Of a stretch of DNA of 43,116 bases, positions 24,810-33,533 are shown piece by piece. Source of the DNA: CAZVEE01 sp964625525 (GTDB lineage Bacteria > Pseudomonadota > Alphaproteobacteria > JAJFIK01). The translations under genes and the position numbers were made by a program. The notes under the pieces were generated by a model, which made no database searches, was not told where the DNA came from, and saw only the letters and a list, made by a program, of their open reading frames with translations. Positions within the stretch are counted from its first letter, which is position 1; every line of letters starts with the position of its first letter. The DNA is taken from assembly GCA_964625525.1 (NCBI GenBank), contig CAZVEE010000025.1, positions 1 through 43,116 on the forward strand, in the 5' to 3' direction.

Positions 24810-26708
24810 TCAGGCGTCGGTGTCGGCCTCGGCCTGGGCGCTTTCGTAAGCTTCCAGGGCCGTGAGCCACTGCTCCTCTGCCTCGTCTTTTTCCTTGCCG
24901 ATCCGACCTTGCAGCTTGCCCAGTTCGGCGGCCTTGCCGGGCTCGTCCGTGTAGATTGCCGGATCGTTGAGGGCCTTTTCGACCTTGGCGAGTTTTTTTG
25001 ATAACGCCGCGACCGTCGCTTCCCAGCGTTCCGCCTCGCGTTTGAGTGGCGCGATCTGAGCCCGGCGTTCGGCGGCGAGGCGGCGCTGGTGTTGGCGCGA
25101 GGGACCCTTCTCTACGGCGCGCGCCTTGTCGGGATTGCGCCCGGCCGTGCGCGCCAAAAGCCAGTCGCGATAGGCATCGAGATCTTCCTCATAAGGTGTC
25201 ACCGTGCCATCGGCGACGAGCCAGAGGCGATCGGCGCACGCCTCGACCAGGTGGCGGTCGTGGCTGATCAGGATCACGGCCCCTTCATAAGTGTTCAGGG
25301 CCTGGAGCAACGCCTCGCGGCTGTCCACGTCCAAGTGGTTGGTGGGCTCGTCCAGGATGAGGAGGTGGGGTTTCTCCCAGACCGCGAGCGCAAGCATGAG
25401 GCGGGCTTTCTCACCGCCCGATAGGTCGCCGATCTTGGTGTCGGCCTTGTCCACCGAGAAGCCGACAGCGCCCAGGCGGGCCCGGCGCTGGGCCTCGGTG
25501 GCGTCCGGCAGTAATCGTTCAAACACGGCATAAGGCGTCTCGCCCGGGTTCATTTCGTCGAGCTGATGCTGCGCGAAATAGCCGATGCGCAAGGTGGGGG
25601 AGCGGCGCAGGCGCCCCTCGGAGATCTTCAGGCGCGCTGACAAGAGTTTGGCGAATGTGGATTTGCCATTGCCGTTGGCGCCCAGAAGCGCAATGCGGTC
25701 GTCATTGTCGATGCGCAAGGTCAGGCGCTTGAGAATGGGGCGCTCCGGCTCATAGCCGACACAGGCGTTCTCCATAGTGATGATCGGTGGGCTGAGCGGT
25801 TCGGGATCAGGAAACTCGAAAGGCGGCAGGCCCCCTTCCACCAGGGCGGCGATGGGCTGCATGCGTTCCAGCATTTTCAGCCGGCTTTGCGCCTGGCGGG
25901 CCTTGGAGGCCTTATAACGGAAGCGATCCACGAACGCTTCGATATGGCGCCGCTGTGCCTCTTGTTTCTTCTTCAGGGCCAGTTGCTGTTCATAGCGGGC
26001 ACGCCGCTGCGCCTCGAACTGGTCGTAGGTCCCCGTATAGACCGTGAGCCGATGATGCTCCAGGTGCAGGATGGTACCCACCGCACGGTTGAGAAGGTCG
26101 CGGTCGTGGCTGACCAGAAGCACCGTATAGGGATAGGTCTTCAGATAGGTTTCGAGCCAGATCACCCCCTCCAGGTCGAGATAGTTGGTGGGCTCGTCGA
26201 GAAGCAGCAGGTCGGGCTCGGTGAAGAGCACGGAGGCCAGCGCCACCCGCATACGCCAGCCACCGGAATATTCCGCACACGGGCGTGCCTGCGCCGCCTC
26301 GTCAAAGCCGAGCCCGGCGAGAATCGTCGCGGCGCGCGCCGGCGCGGTATGGGCGCCGATATCCGCAAGGCGTGTCTGGATTTCGGCGATGCGGTGCGGG
26401 TCGGTCTCGCTATCGGCGGCGCCAAGCAGGCGGGCGCGCTCGTGATCGGCGGCCAGGACCGTTTCCAGCAGGCTTTCCGGCCCGCCGGGCGCTTCCTGCG
26501 CCACTGAACCGATGCGGGCGTTTTTCGGGATGGAAATGGAGCCTGATTCTGCGGCGATCTCACCTTGGATCAGGCGCAACAGCGTGGACTTGCCGGCGCC
26601 ATTGCGGCCCACAAAGCCCACTTTGTGCCCCGCTGGCAACGCCGCGGTCGCGTTTTCCAGGATCAGCCGGCCTTCGATACGGTAGGTGAGGTCGTTGATA
26701 TGCAACAT
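24810..26708 (-). CDS. ABC-F ATPase, YheS-like
   Basis: ABC-F proteins are soluble tandem ATPases that act on ribosomes. The protein (632 residues from ATG 26708) has two ABC domains: Walker A GRNGAGKST (about 34-42) with signature YSGGWRMR, and Walker A GANGNGKST with signature LSGGEKARL. The domains are joined by an Arg/Lys-rich linker (RRARYEQQLALKKKQEAQRR...). The C-terminal tail from about 540 is a coiled coil. Length and the SGGWRMR signature point to YheS rather than EttA or Uup. I do not see transmembrane segments. Confidence 0.9.
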   Translation of the reverse strand: MLHINDLTYRIEGRLILENATAALPAGHKVGFVGRNGAGKSTLLRLIQGEIAAESGSISIPKNARIGSVAQEAPGGPESLLETVLAADHERARLLGAADSETDPHRIAEIQTRLADIGAHTAPARAATILAGLGFDEAAQARPCAEYSGGWRMRVALASVLFTEPDLLLLDEPTNYLDLEGVIWLETYLKTYPYTVLLVSHDRDLLNRAVGTILHLEHHRLTVYTGTYDQFEAQRRARYEQQLALKKKQEAQRRHIEAFVDRFRYKASKARQAQSRLKMLERMQPIAALVEGGLPPFEFPDPEPLSPPIITMENACVGYEPERPILKRLTLRIDNDDRIALLGANGNGKSTFAKLLSARLKISEGRLRRSPTLRIGYFAQHQLDEMNPGETPYAVFERLLPDATEAQRRARLGAVGFSVDKADTKIGDLSGGEKARLMLALAVWEKPHLLILDEPTNHLDVDSREALLQALNTYEGAVILISHDRHLVEACADRLWLVADGTVTPYEEDLDAYRDWLLARTAGRNPDKARAVEKGPSRQHQRRLAAERRAQIAPLKREAERWEATVAALSKKLAKVEKALNDPAIYTDEPGKAAELGKLQGRIGKEKDEAEEQWLTALEAYESAQAEADTDA

Positions 26709-26780
26709 GGCCAGGACGGACCCGAAAGGACAGACAAGCGGCTGCTCTAGCACAGCCAGGGGCGCGCGCAAACGCCCGCC

Positions 26781-26809
26781 TTGGCAAGGCGCATTCCCCC
26801 CGCTATAAC
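26781..26809 (+). promoter_or_regulatory. Sigma70-type promoter candidate for ndk
   Basis: TTGGCA (26781-26786) and TATAAC (26804-26809) with a 17-bp spacer. A start near 26816 leaves a short leader of about 39 nt before ndk. Confidence 0.65.
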
Positions 26810-26854
26810 CCGCCCGAGTTTCAAGACATCCACCCGTAAACCCAGGGGAGCATC

Positions 26855-27277
26855 ATGGCCACTGAGCGGACGCTGTCGATCATCAAGCCCGACGCCACCG
26901 AGCGCAACATCACCGGCTGCATCGTGAAGAAATTCGAGGAAGCGGGCCTGCGCGTTGTGGCGCAGAAGCGCATCCGCCTGTCCCAAGAGCAGGCCGAGCA
27001 GTTCTACGCGGTGCACAAAGAGCGCCCCTTCTATAATGACCTGGTGGCCTTTATGACCTCCGCGCCGGTGGTGGTGCAGGTGCTCGAAGGCGAGAGCGCG
27101 GTGACCAAGAACCGCGAAGTGATGGGCGCCACCAACCCGGCCGAGGCCGCCGAAGGCACCATCCGCAAGCTCTACGCCGAAAACATCGAGCGCAACTCCG
27201 TGCACGGATCAGACGCACCAGAAACCGCGGCCGAAGAGATCAAGTTCTTCTTCCAGGACGACGAAATCGTCGGCTAA
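26855..27277 (+). CDS. ndk: Nucleoside diphosphate kinase
   Basis: Ndk equilibrates nucleoside di- and triphosphates through a phosphohistidine. The protein (140 residues) is of normal length: ERTLSIIKPDA at the start, ERPFYNDLVAFM, and catalytic His117 in NSVHGSDAPETA. AGGGGAG precedes the ATG. It has its own promoter candidate and a terminator at 27300-27328, so it looks like a single-gene transcript. Confidence 0.98.
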   Translation: MATERTLSIIKPDATERNITGCIVKKFEEAGLRVVAQKRIRLSQEQAEQFYAVHKERPFYNDLVAFMTSAPVVVQVLEGESAVTKNREVMGATNPAEAAEGTIRKLYAENIERNSVHGSDAPETAAEEIKFFFQDDEIVG

Positions 27278-27299
27278 GCCTGACCGCCGATCCTTGGTG

Positions 27300-27328
27300 A
27301 AACGCCGCTCCCTCGGGGGCGGCGTTTT
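27300..27328 (+). terminator. Intrinsic terminator after ndk
   Basis: AAACGCCGC (27300-27308) pairs with GCGGCGTTT (27319-27327), followed by one more T. It is 23 bp past the ndk stop. The reverse strand has a shorter T run, so it may weakly serve purN as well. Confidence 0.8.
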
Positions 27329-27331
27329 GCG

Positions 27332-27967
27332 TTAAGGCACGAAGAGTGTCGGCGCTGCCTGGGGATCTGCGAAGACGGTGCGGCCGGCTTCGAAGCGGGC
27401 GCGGCCCTCGGCGATCATGCGGATGCAAGCCGGGTAGAGCTGGTGCTCCGTGGGCAGAATGCGGGCGGAAAGCGTGTCCTCATCGTCGCCGGGCAGCACG
27501 GGGACGGCGGCTTGCCCAATCAGCGGGCCCTGATCCAGTGCCGGGATCACCCAGTGCACACTGGCGCCGGAAATGAGCACGCCCGCCTCCAGGGCCTGGC
27601 GCTGTGGGCGCAGCCCCGGAAACAGCGGCAACAGCGAAGGGTGCACGTTGACAATGCGCCCGGTCCAGCGCTCGGCAAAGGCGTCGGAGAAGATGCGCAT
27701 AAAACCGCCCAGGCAGACCAGATCCACCTGATGGGCGATCAGCGCCGCCTCAACGGCGGCGTCGAAGGCCTCGCGGCTCTCATAGGCTTTGTGATCAAGA
27801 GCGACCGTGGACAGTCCCGCCTCGGCCGCGCGGGCGAGGCCTGCGGCATCGGGGCGGTTGGAGATCACCACACCGATCCGGGCGGGAAAGCCCGGCTCGG
27901 CACAGGCTTGCGCCAGCGCGTGCATGTTCGATCCGCGTCCGGAAATCAGAATGCCGAGGGTGAGCAT
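27332..27967 (-). CDS. purN: Phosphoribosylglycinamide formyltransferase
   Basis: PurN transfers a formyl group from 10-formyl-THF to GAR in purine synthesis. The protein (211 residues) has ISGRGSNM at the N-terminus and the catalytic trio Asn107, His109 and Asp145 (VNVHPSLLP, ALDQGP). In the segment after HPSLLP, the usual GLHTHxQAL is GLRPQRQAL, replacing two commonly conserved histidines. It is on the same strand as purM, but a plus-strand hydrolase gene lies between. Confidence 0.94.
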   Translation of the reverse strand: MLTLGILISGRGSNMHALAQACAEPGFPARIGVVISNRPDAAGLARAAEAGLSTVALDHKAYESREAFDAAVEAALIAHQVDLVCLGGFMRIFSDAFAERWTGRIVNVHPSLLPLFPGLRPQRQALEAGVLISGASVHWVIPALDQGPLIGQAAVPVLPGDDEDTLSARILPTEHQLYPACIRMIAEGRARFEAGRTVFADPQAAPTLFVP

Positions 27968-28161
27968 GAGCCGTTCCTTGCACTGGAATCGCGAGGAGGA
28001 TCCCCGATTTCACTTGCCGGGACCGGCGGCCTGCGGCAGGGTTGCCGACCAGCGCCGGAGTTGGCCCGCGTTCTAACGCCTCGCCGCCGCGCTGTCATCC
28101 CGCAAACCCGCCCGGCGCCATAACCGGCCCGGCGACCAGAGGCTCGGGGACCGCTCCCGCG

Positions 28162-29100
28162 ATGACAGAGTCCATGCCCAACACGGCCCGGAGGGCGGCC
28201 GCATCGGAGACGTTCCAGGATGTCGCCGCGGGGCAGGCGCGGGCACCGGCCCGCGACATCTCGGCCCGCTTCGGGGCGTTGTGCGCAGACGGTGTTTTGG
28301 ACCCGGAGCGCACCGGCGCGGCGTTCCAGGCGCTGCGGCCTTTGATTGAACCGGTGCACTTCGTGCTGGTGCCGCCCTTCCTCAGCGATACATTCTTTGC
28401 GCCCAATGTGATCGGCGTGACCACATTCCTGTCGGGCCTGGAGCCGTGGATGACGCGGGAAGGGCTGAAAGCGGTGACCGCGCCCTTGGGCACCCAGAAC
28501 GCCGTGCATCACAATGCCGAGGCGCTGACCCGGTTCCTGGATACGCTGGAGGGGCCGATCTGCCTGATCGGGCATTCCAAAGGCGGGCTGGATTCCCTCG
28601 ATTGCCTGCTGCGGGCGGGGCCTGAATTGCGGGCGAAAATCATCGGCTTGATGTCGTTTCAATCGCCCTTTTACGGCTCACCCGTGGCGGATCTGGTGTC
28701 GGCTAATGCGCCGACCATCGGGCTCGGCGCGGCGTTCCGGGCCCTTGGCGGCAATATCCAGTCGCTGGAGGATCTGCGCACGGTGGACCGCTCCGGCTAT
28801 ATGGCCCGCCATGATCCCACCATTGCCGCGCTGATCGCCGAGCGGCGCCATCTGGCCTTTGCCACTTGGGAAGAGCCGTCCTGGCAAGTGCCGGCGGGGT
28901 CCATGGCCAACCGCTACATGCTGCGCAAATATGGCCGCAATGACCGCTTGGTGACCGTGGACAGCGCGGTATTGCCCTATGGCCGGTATGCGGTGACCGA
29001 TGCCATTGGCCATGGCGGCTTTTCGATCCTGCCCGACCGCATCGGCCGCCATGCGCGGGCCGCCTTCCACCAGGCGCTGCTGGTGTTGTTGTTCAGCTAA
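28162..29100 (+). CDS. Lipase-like alpha/beta hydrolase
   Basis: The protein (312 residues) has a complete lipase-like triad: Ser139 in the nucleophile elbow LIGHSKGGLDS, Asp261 in GRNDRLV and His284 in AIGHGGF. PVHFVLVPPFLSDTF fits the first core strand and oxyanion loop. No signal peptide is seen, so it is probably cytoplasmic; a substrate cannot be given. I start it at ATG 28162; a longer frame back to 28042 looks non-coding. It sits between purN and purM, divergent from purN and convergent with purM, with 3 bp between stop codons. Confidence 0.87.
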   Translation: MTESMPNTARRAAASETFQDVAAGQARAPARDISARFGALCADGVLDPERTGAAFQALRPLIEPVHFVLVPPFLSDTFFAPNVIGVTTFLSGLEPWMTREGLKAVTAPLGTQNAVHHNAEALTRFLDTLEGPICLIGHSKGGLDSLDCLLRAGPELRAKIIGLMSFQSPFYGSPVADLVSANAPTIGLGAAFRALGGNIQSLEDLRTVDRSGYMARHDPTIAALIAERRHLAFATWEEPSWQVPAGSMANRYMLRKYGRNDRLVTVDSAVLPYGRYAVTDAIGHGGFSILPDRIGRHARAAFHQALLVLLFS

Positions 29101-29103
29101 GCC

Positions 29104-30162
29104 TCACTCGAACACCACGCGCGCTGTCTTGGCTTTGTTCTTGGCCAGAGTCCCGATGGGGCGCGGCGCCCAGTCAGCGAAAGCCGGGTTTTCGCTAAGC
29201 TCGGTGGCGGTGGCACTGGAGACCACAAGCACCATGCCGGTGCCGTTGTTGAACGTGCGCTGCATTTCCGCCTCGGTGATGGCGCCGGTCTCTTGCAGCC
29301 AGTCGAAAACGGCCGGGCGCGGACGGTTGGTGCGGGCCATGACCGCGTCGGTACCCTGGGGCAGGACGCGGGGCAGGTTTTCGGTCAGGCCTCCGCCGGT
29401 GATATGCGCGAGCGCCTTGATCTTGCCCTCCCGGATGGCCGTGAGCAGCGGACCGGCATAAATCCGGGTCGGCTCTAAAAGGGCCGCGCCGAGGCTTTGA
29501 CCCTTCGCGAAGGGAGCTTCGTCGTCGAGTGCGAGGCCCGCTTTTTCTATGACTTTGCGCACCAGCGAAAAGCCGTTGGAATGAAGCCCGGTAGAGGCAA
29601 GCGAGATCAGCACGTCATCCGGCCCCACATCCGCGCGCGGCAAGAGCGTGCCACGCTCGGCCGCGCCCACGGCGAAGCCCGCCAGGTCGTAATGGCCATC
29701 CGCATAAAGACCGGGCATCTCGGCGGTCTCCCCGCCGATGAGCGCGCAGCCCGCACGGCGGCACCCCTCGGCGATGCCTTCGACGACGGATGCGGCGGTG
29801 TCCACGTCAAGCCGTCCGCAGGCGAAGTAATCCAAGAAGAAGAGCGGCTCGGCGCCCTGCACGATCAGATCGTTCACGCACATGGCCACCAGGTCGATGC
29901 CCACCGTGGTGTGGTGTCCGGTCTCGAAGGCGAGTTTGAGCTTGGTGCCAACCCCGTCGGTGGCCGAGACCAAAACCGGGTCTTCAAAGCCGGCGGCTTT
30001 GGGATCAAACAGGGCTCCAAAGCCGCCAAGCGCCCCGTCCGCGCCGGGCCGGGCCGTGGCGCGGGCCAGCGGTGCGATGCGTTTGACAAGCGCGTTGCCC
30101 GCATCGATGTCCACGCCCGCATCGGCATAAGTGAGGCCGGAAGGCCCGCTCTTGGCTGTCAT
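29104..30162 (-). CDS. purM: Phosphoribosylformylglycinamidine cyclo-ligase
   Basis: PurM closes the imidazole ring to form AIR in purine synthesis, using ATP. The protein (352 residues) begins LTYADAGVDIDAGNALVKRI and has DGVGTKLKLAFE, IGGETAEMPG, and HITGGGLTENLPRVLP, all typical. The start at 30162 is set by homology. It lies 52 bp downstream of the amidoligase gene on the same strand. A 14-bp tandem repeat lies between them at 30176-30203. Confidence 0.97.
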   Translation of the reverse strand: MTAKSGPSGLTYADAGVDIDAGNALVKRIAPLARATARPGADGALGGFGALFDPKAAGFEDPVLVSATDGVGTKLKLAFETGHHTTVGIDLVAMCVNDLIVQGAEPLFFLDYFACGRLDVDTAASVVEGIAEGCRRAGCALIGGETAEMPGLYADGHYDLAGFAVGAAERGTLLPRADVGPDDVLISLASTGLHSNGFSLVRKVIEKAGLALDDEAPFAKGQSLGAALLEPTRIYAGPLLTAIREGKIKALAHITGGGLTENLPRVLPQGTDAVMARTNRPRPAVFDWLQETGAITEAEMQRTFNNGTGMVLVVSSATATELSENPAFADWAPRPIGTLAKNKAKTARVVFE

Positions 30163-30175
30163 GAGGTGCTCTCTG

Positions 30176-30203
30176 TTCTGAGTGACGGATTCTGAGTGAC
30201 GGG
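30176..30203. repeat. 14-bp tandem repeat just upstream of purM
   Basis: TTCTGAGTGACGGA (30176-30189) is followed directly by TTCTGAGTGACGGG (30190-30203). It lies 13 bp before the purM start on the minus strand, so it would overlap the leader and might bind a regulator. It could also be a chance slippage duplication. Confidence 0.8.
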
Positions 30204-30214
30204 ATGGGACGGCG

Positions 30215-31216
30215 TTAGGTATCGCCGAGTCCGAGCGCATCGAGAATACGGTTGATCCGGGCGTCGAATTCGGTCTGAGGCCCCAGGCGCAGAAAGTCGC
30301 GGCTTTCTTCCGCCAACATGTCCGCATCGCTGGCCAGTACTTCGACGCTCACCCAGCGCGCCCAGTCCTGCTGGGGCATCCAGTCCGGTTCGTCCACCCG
30401 GCAATTGGGCAGGCGGAAGTGATAGGTGGGCCGAGCCTTGTTTTTCACACCGGGCAAGAGCCGCGCCACAAGCTTGGCATTCACATGGGCGAACAAGGGC
30501 AGCATATCCAACTCCCGGTTACGGGACGGGTTAAAGCGAATGTAATCCGCAATCAAACCATCCATGTCCGGAGCATAGGTATCGCGCAGGATATAGCGCG
30601 CAAAATCGAGCGGGTAGGGATCGATATAGTGTTGCACCTGGCGGATCAGCGCAAGCTTGCTTTCCCGGCGCAGCCTCGCCGCCAGAATACAATAGGACCG
30701 CAGCACCGCCAGCAGATGCGCGGCCTCCAGCCGGGCGGCCTCCACATTCAGATGCATGCCAAAGCCCGCGAAAGCAGAATGCGCCGTGCCCTTGGCGCCG
30801 GCATGCATCAGCGCTTCTTTCAGGGGTTGCAGGCGGCCAAGATCCGTATAGGGCATGGGCGGGCCGATGATCTCCACCGGCATCACGGTCGAGGCCACCG
30901 CGCCCACCGTATAGCCGATGGCCTTGGACAGGTCGTCGCGGATCTCTTCGGGCAGGTCCTTGGCATTTTCTTTCACGAAGGCCGGGTGGGCCCAGCGCGC
31001 ATCCAGCTCGACCTTAAAGCGGCCAAGCTCCGGCACGGTGATGTGGAATTCGTGGGGGTCGATTTCTTCGAGCGTGCCATCGAAGACATCAGCGGTGACC
31101 ACGGCCGCCTCGCGGGCGGTCAGGCCGCTGAACTCCAGCTCCACGCCAATCGTGCGGATTTTCCCGGCCCCATTTTTCGGGCACGGCAGTCGGGCGACGG
31201 GTAAGGCCTCGCTCAT
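30215..31216 (-). CDS. Putative amidoligase (glutamine synthetase-like, Amidoligase_2)
   Basis: The protein (333 residues) matches the putative amidoligase group, relatives of glutamine synthetase and glutamate-cysteine ligase thought to form amide bonds with ATP. The N-terminal GVELEFSG (24-31) provides the first metal-binding acidic pair (Glu26, Glu28). GFGMHLNVEA and the C-terminal YHFRLPNCRVDEP are other conserved-looking stretches. The substrate is unknown. ATG 31216 is preceded by AGGAG. It has its own promoter candidate (31263-31291) and reads toward purM. I see no partner amidotransferase or cyclotransferase gene nearby, which such genes often have. Confidence 0.82.
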   Translation of the reverse strand: MSEALPVARLPCPKNGAGKIRTIGVELEFSGLTAREAAVVTADVFDGTLEEIDPHEFHITVPELGRFKVELDARWAHPAFVKENAKDLPEEIRDDLSKAIGYTVGAVASTVMPVEIIGPPMPYTDLGRLQPLKEALMHAGAKGTAHSAFAGFGMHLNVEAARLEAAHLLAVLRSYCILAARLRRESKLALIRQVQHYIDPYPLDFARYILRDTYAPDMDGLIADYIRFNPSRNRELDMLPLFAHVNAKLVARLLPGVKNKARPTYHFRLPNCRVDEPDWMPQQDWARWVSVEVLASDADMLAEESRDFLRLGPQTEFDARINRILDALGLGDT

Positions 31217-31262
31217 GGCACTCCTCCGGCGGTCGCGGTCGTGTTCTCAACCGTCGAACCAT

Positions 31263-31291
31263 GCTGTAGTCTCCCCGAGACCTCTTGCCAA
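31263..31291 (-). promoter_or_regulatory. Promoter candidate for the amidoligase-purM unit
   Basis: On the minus strand, TTGGCA (31286-31291) and TACAGC (31263-31268) are separated by 17 bp. The predicted start near 31256 gives a leader of about 40 nt. It lies just upstream of the divergent DUF2066 gene start at 31306. Confidence 0.5.
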
Positions 31292-31305
31292 GGGAGTTAG
31301 AGCCA

Positions 31306-32778
31306 ATGGGACTGTGGCGGTTGTCGGCGCTGGCCGTGGGGATCGTGGTCGCGGGACTGGTGAGCGCCGGTGTGGCGCGGGCCGATGTGTTCACGGCCGT
31401 AGGAATTCCGGTGGATGCAAGCGCGGTGAGCGCCACTGAGGCCCGAGAAGTGGCGCATCAGCAGGGCCGCCGGGCAGCCTTTGAGGAAGTGCTGCGCCGC
31501 CTGACCCGGGAAGACGACTGGCCGTCGCTGCCCATGGTGTCGGATGCGGATCTGATGCGCATCAGCGCCGGTCTGAGCATCACCGAGGAACGCAACAGCC
31601 GGAACCGCTATCTGGCCACGATCGGCTACAGCTTTATGCCCGAAGGGGTGCGCGAGGCGCTGCAGGAGGCCGGTATTGCCTTTAGTGAAAGCCAGGCCCG
31701 GACCGCCGTGGTGCTGCCGGTGCTCGATTACGGCAGCCAGCGTCTGCTGTGGGAACAGCCCAATCCCTGGATGACCGCCTGGCAGGCCAAGCGCCTGACC
31801 CATGAATTGACGCCCATTCTGGCACCGTTGGGCGATTTGGAAGATATCGCCGCGGTGGACGCGGATCGGGCGCTGTCTGCCCGGTGGCCGGACCTGCAAC
31901 GCCTCTCGGACCGCTATGAGGGCGCGGATGTGCTGGTGGCCAAGGGGCGGGTGCGCGCCAATGGCAACGAAGGTTTGATGACGGTCACGGTGTTGCGGGT
32001 CACCGCTAATGGCGAGAGTGAGCCCATGACCGTGCGCGCTCGCGGGCCGCTGACGCCGCCGGAAGGGGCGCAGGGCGACGCGGCCAAAACCGTGTTCGAC
32101 CGGGCCGTGGCCGAGACCGTTGCCGCCCTGAGCCGCGACTGGAAGGCCATGACCCTTGTGGATTACGAGGCGCTTAACCGGCTTGACGCCACCGTGCGGT
32201 TTGCCTCGCTGGAGGATTGGGCCGATATGCGCCGGGCCATTGAGGGGCAGGCCACGGTCATCGAATGGCGCACCACCGCCATGTCGGCGAGCGGCGCGGA
32301 ACTCGATGTGGTGTTCGCCGGTAGCGTGGATCAGCTGGCGTTGAACCTGGAACAGCGCGGGTTCGCGCTCTCTGGCGAAGAGGGATACTGGCAGGTGGCG
32401 CGGCGGGGCTTCCAAGCACCGCGCCTTGAGGATGCGTTCGGCCAGCGCCCGCCGGTCATGCCTTATGACCCCAACGCGCCGGCGGAGTGGGACGTGGATC
32501 CCTTTGCGCCCACCGGCAGTGTGCCGGGCTTTGGCGCCCCTGAATATGATGCCTTGGGCAACCGGATCCCGCCCTATGGTGCGACAGGGGCAACCGGCAT
32601 GGTGCCCTCTGGCTATGGCGTGAGCGGGCAGCAGCCGGCCGTCGAAGACCAGGACACCCCCCCGCTATGGCCGTCCGAGCGGCCCAGCCGCTACCGCTTT
32701 GGCGAAACACCGCCGGCGCTGGAGGATGAAGAAGAAGACCCGGAGCAGGATCCACGCTTTCGGGATTGGGACCACTGA
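31306..32778 (+). CDS. DUF2066 domain protein, exported
   Basis: The protein (490 residues) has a signal peptide (about 1-26, LSALAVGIVVAGLVSAGVARA) and a DUF2066 region over about 27-370, with AHQQGRRAAFEEVLRRLT near the start. From about residue 375 it becomes Pro/Gly/Asp-rich and probably disordered. Function is unknown for the family; it is likely periplasmic. I chose ATG 31306, preceded by AGGGAG; a TTG at 31285 would add seven residues. It is directly upstream of hdaA (20-bp gap), a pairing I recall from other alphaproteobacteria. Confidence 0.88.
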   Translation: MGLWRLSALAVGIVVAGLVSAGVARADVFTAVGIPVDASAVSATEAREVAHQQGRRAAFEEVLRRLTREDDWPSLPMVSDADLMRISAGLSITEERNSRNRYLATIGYSFMPEGVREALQEAGIAFSESQARTAVVLPVLDYGSQRLLWEQPNPWMTAWQAKRLTHELTPILAPLGDLEDIAAVDADRALSARWPDLQRLSDRYEGADVLVAKGRVRANGNEGLMTVTVLRVTANGESEPMTVRARGPLTPPEGAQGDAAKTVFDRAVAETVAALSRDWKAMTLVDYEALNRLDATVRFASLEDWADMRRAIEGQATVIEWRTTAMSASGAELDVVFAGSVDQLALNLEQRGFALSGEEGYWQVARRGFQAPRLEDAFGQRPPVMPYDPNAPAEWDVDPFAPTGSVPGFGAPEYDALGNRIPPYGATGATGMVPSGYGVSGQQPAVEDQDTPPLWPSERPSRYRFGETPPALEDEEEDPEQDPRFRDWDH

Positions 32779-32798
32779 GCGCGTCCGAACTTAAAGTC

Positions 32799-33503
32799 AT
32801 GACAGACCATGTCTCTCCTCCCCGGTCCCGCGCAGCGGTGCCGGGGCAACTCCCGTTGCCGCTGCCTGTGCGCAGCGCTCAAGGCCGTGAGGATTTCTTC
32901 GTCACGCCCGCCAATGAGGCGGCGGTGGCGCTGGTGGACGGCTGGCCCGGCTGGGCGGCGCCGTGGCTGGCGCTGCACGGAGCCCCGGGGGCGGGTAAAA
33001 GCCATTTGGCGGCCATCTGGGCGGCGCGTGCGCAGGCACGCATCGTGTCGCTGCCCTGCGTGACAGTGGCGAGCGTTCCAGAGCTCGCCGCCGGGCCAGC
33101 GCTGGTGGTCGAGGCCGGCCGTGCCGGGGCACCGGATGAAGAGGCGTTGTTCCATTTGATCAATTTGGTGCGTGAGGAGGGGCGCTTTCTCCTCCTCACC
33201 CTGCCGGTGCATCCTGACCAATGGCCCGCCGCCAATCCGCATTTGCGCTCGCGCCTGCGCGCCATGCCGACGGTGGAACTGGCCACGCCCGATGACGCCT
33301 TGTTGAGCGCAGTGCTGGTCAAGCTGTTCCGCGACCGGCAAGTGACGGTCAGCCCGCCGGTGATCGCCTATCTGGCGGCGCGCATGGAGCGCTCCTTGGG
33401 CGCGGCGGTAGGGCTGGTGGCGGAGATCGACCGCCTGGCGCTCGCCCGCCAGTCCGCGGTGACCCGGTCTCTGGCGGCCGAAGCGCTGGCGGCGCAGTCT
33501 TGA
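32799..33503 (+). CDS. hdaA: DnaA regulatory protein HdaA
   Basis: HdaA binds the sliding clamp and stimulates ATP hydrolysis by DnaA, limiting re-initiation of replication. The protein (234 residues) has an N-terminal clamp-binding motif QLPLPLP (17-23) and a short AAA+ domain with Walker A GAPGAGKSH (61-69). The Walker B position is degenerate (LVVEAG, about 102-107), without the usual acidic pair. SRLRAMPTVEL is typical of the family. ATG 32799 is preferred; a TTG at 32766 overlaps the end of the DUF2066 gene. Confidence 0.9.
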   Translation: MTDHVSPPRSRAAVPGQLPLPLPVRSAQGREDFFVTPANEAAVALVDGWPGWAAPWLALHGAPGAGKSHLAAIWAARAQARIVSLPCVTVASVPELAAGPALVVEAGRAGAPDEEALFHLINLVREEGRFLLLTLPVHPDQWPAANPHLRSRLRAMPTVELATPDDALLSAVLVKLFRDRQVTVSPPVIAYLAARMERSLGAAVGLVAEIDRLALARQSAVTRSLAAEALAAQS

Positions 33504-33533
33504 GCGATTGCCAGGACCGGCTGCACGGCCCGC

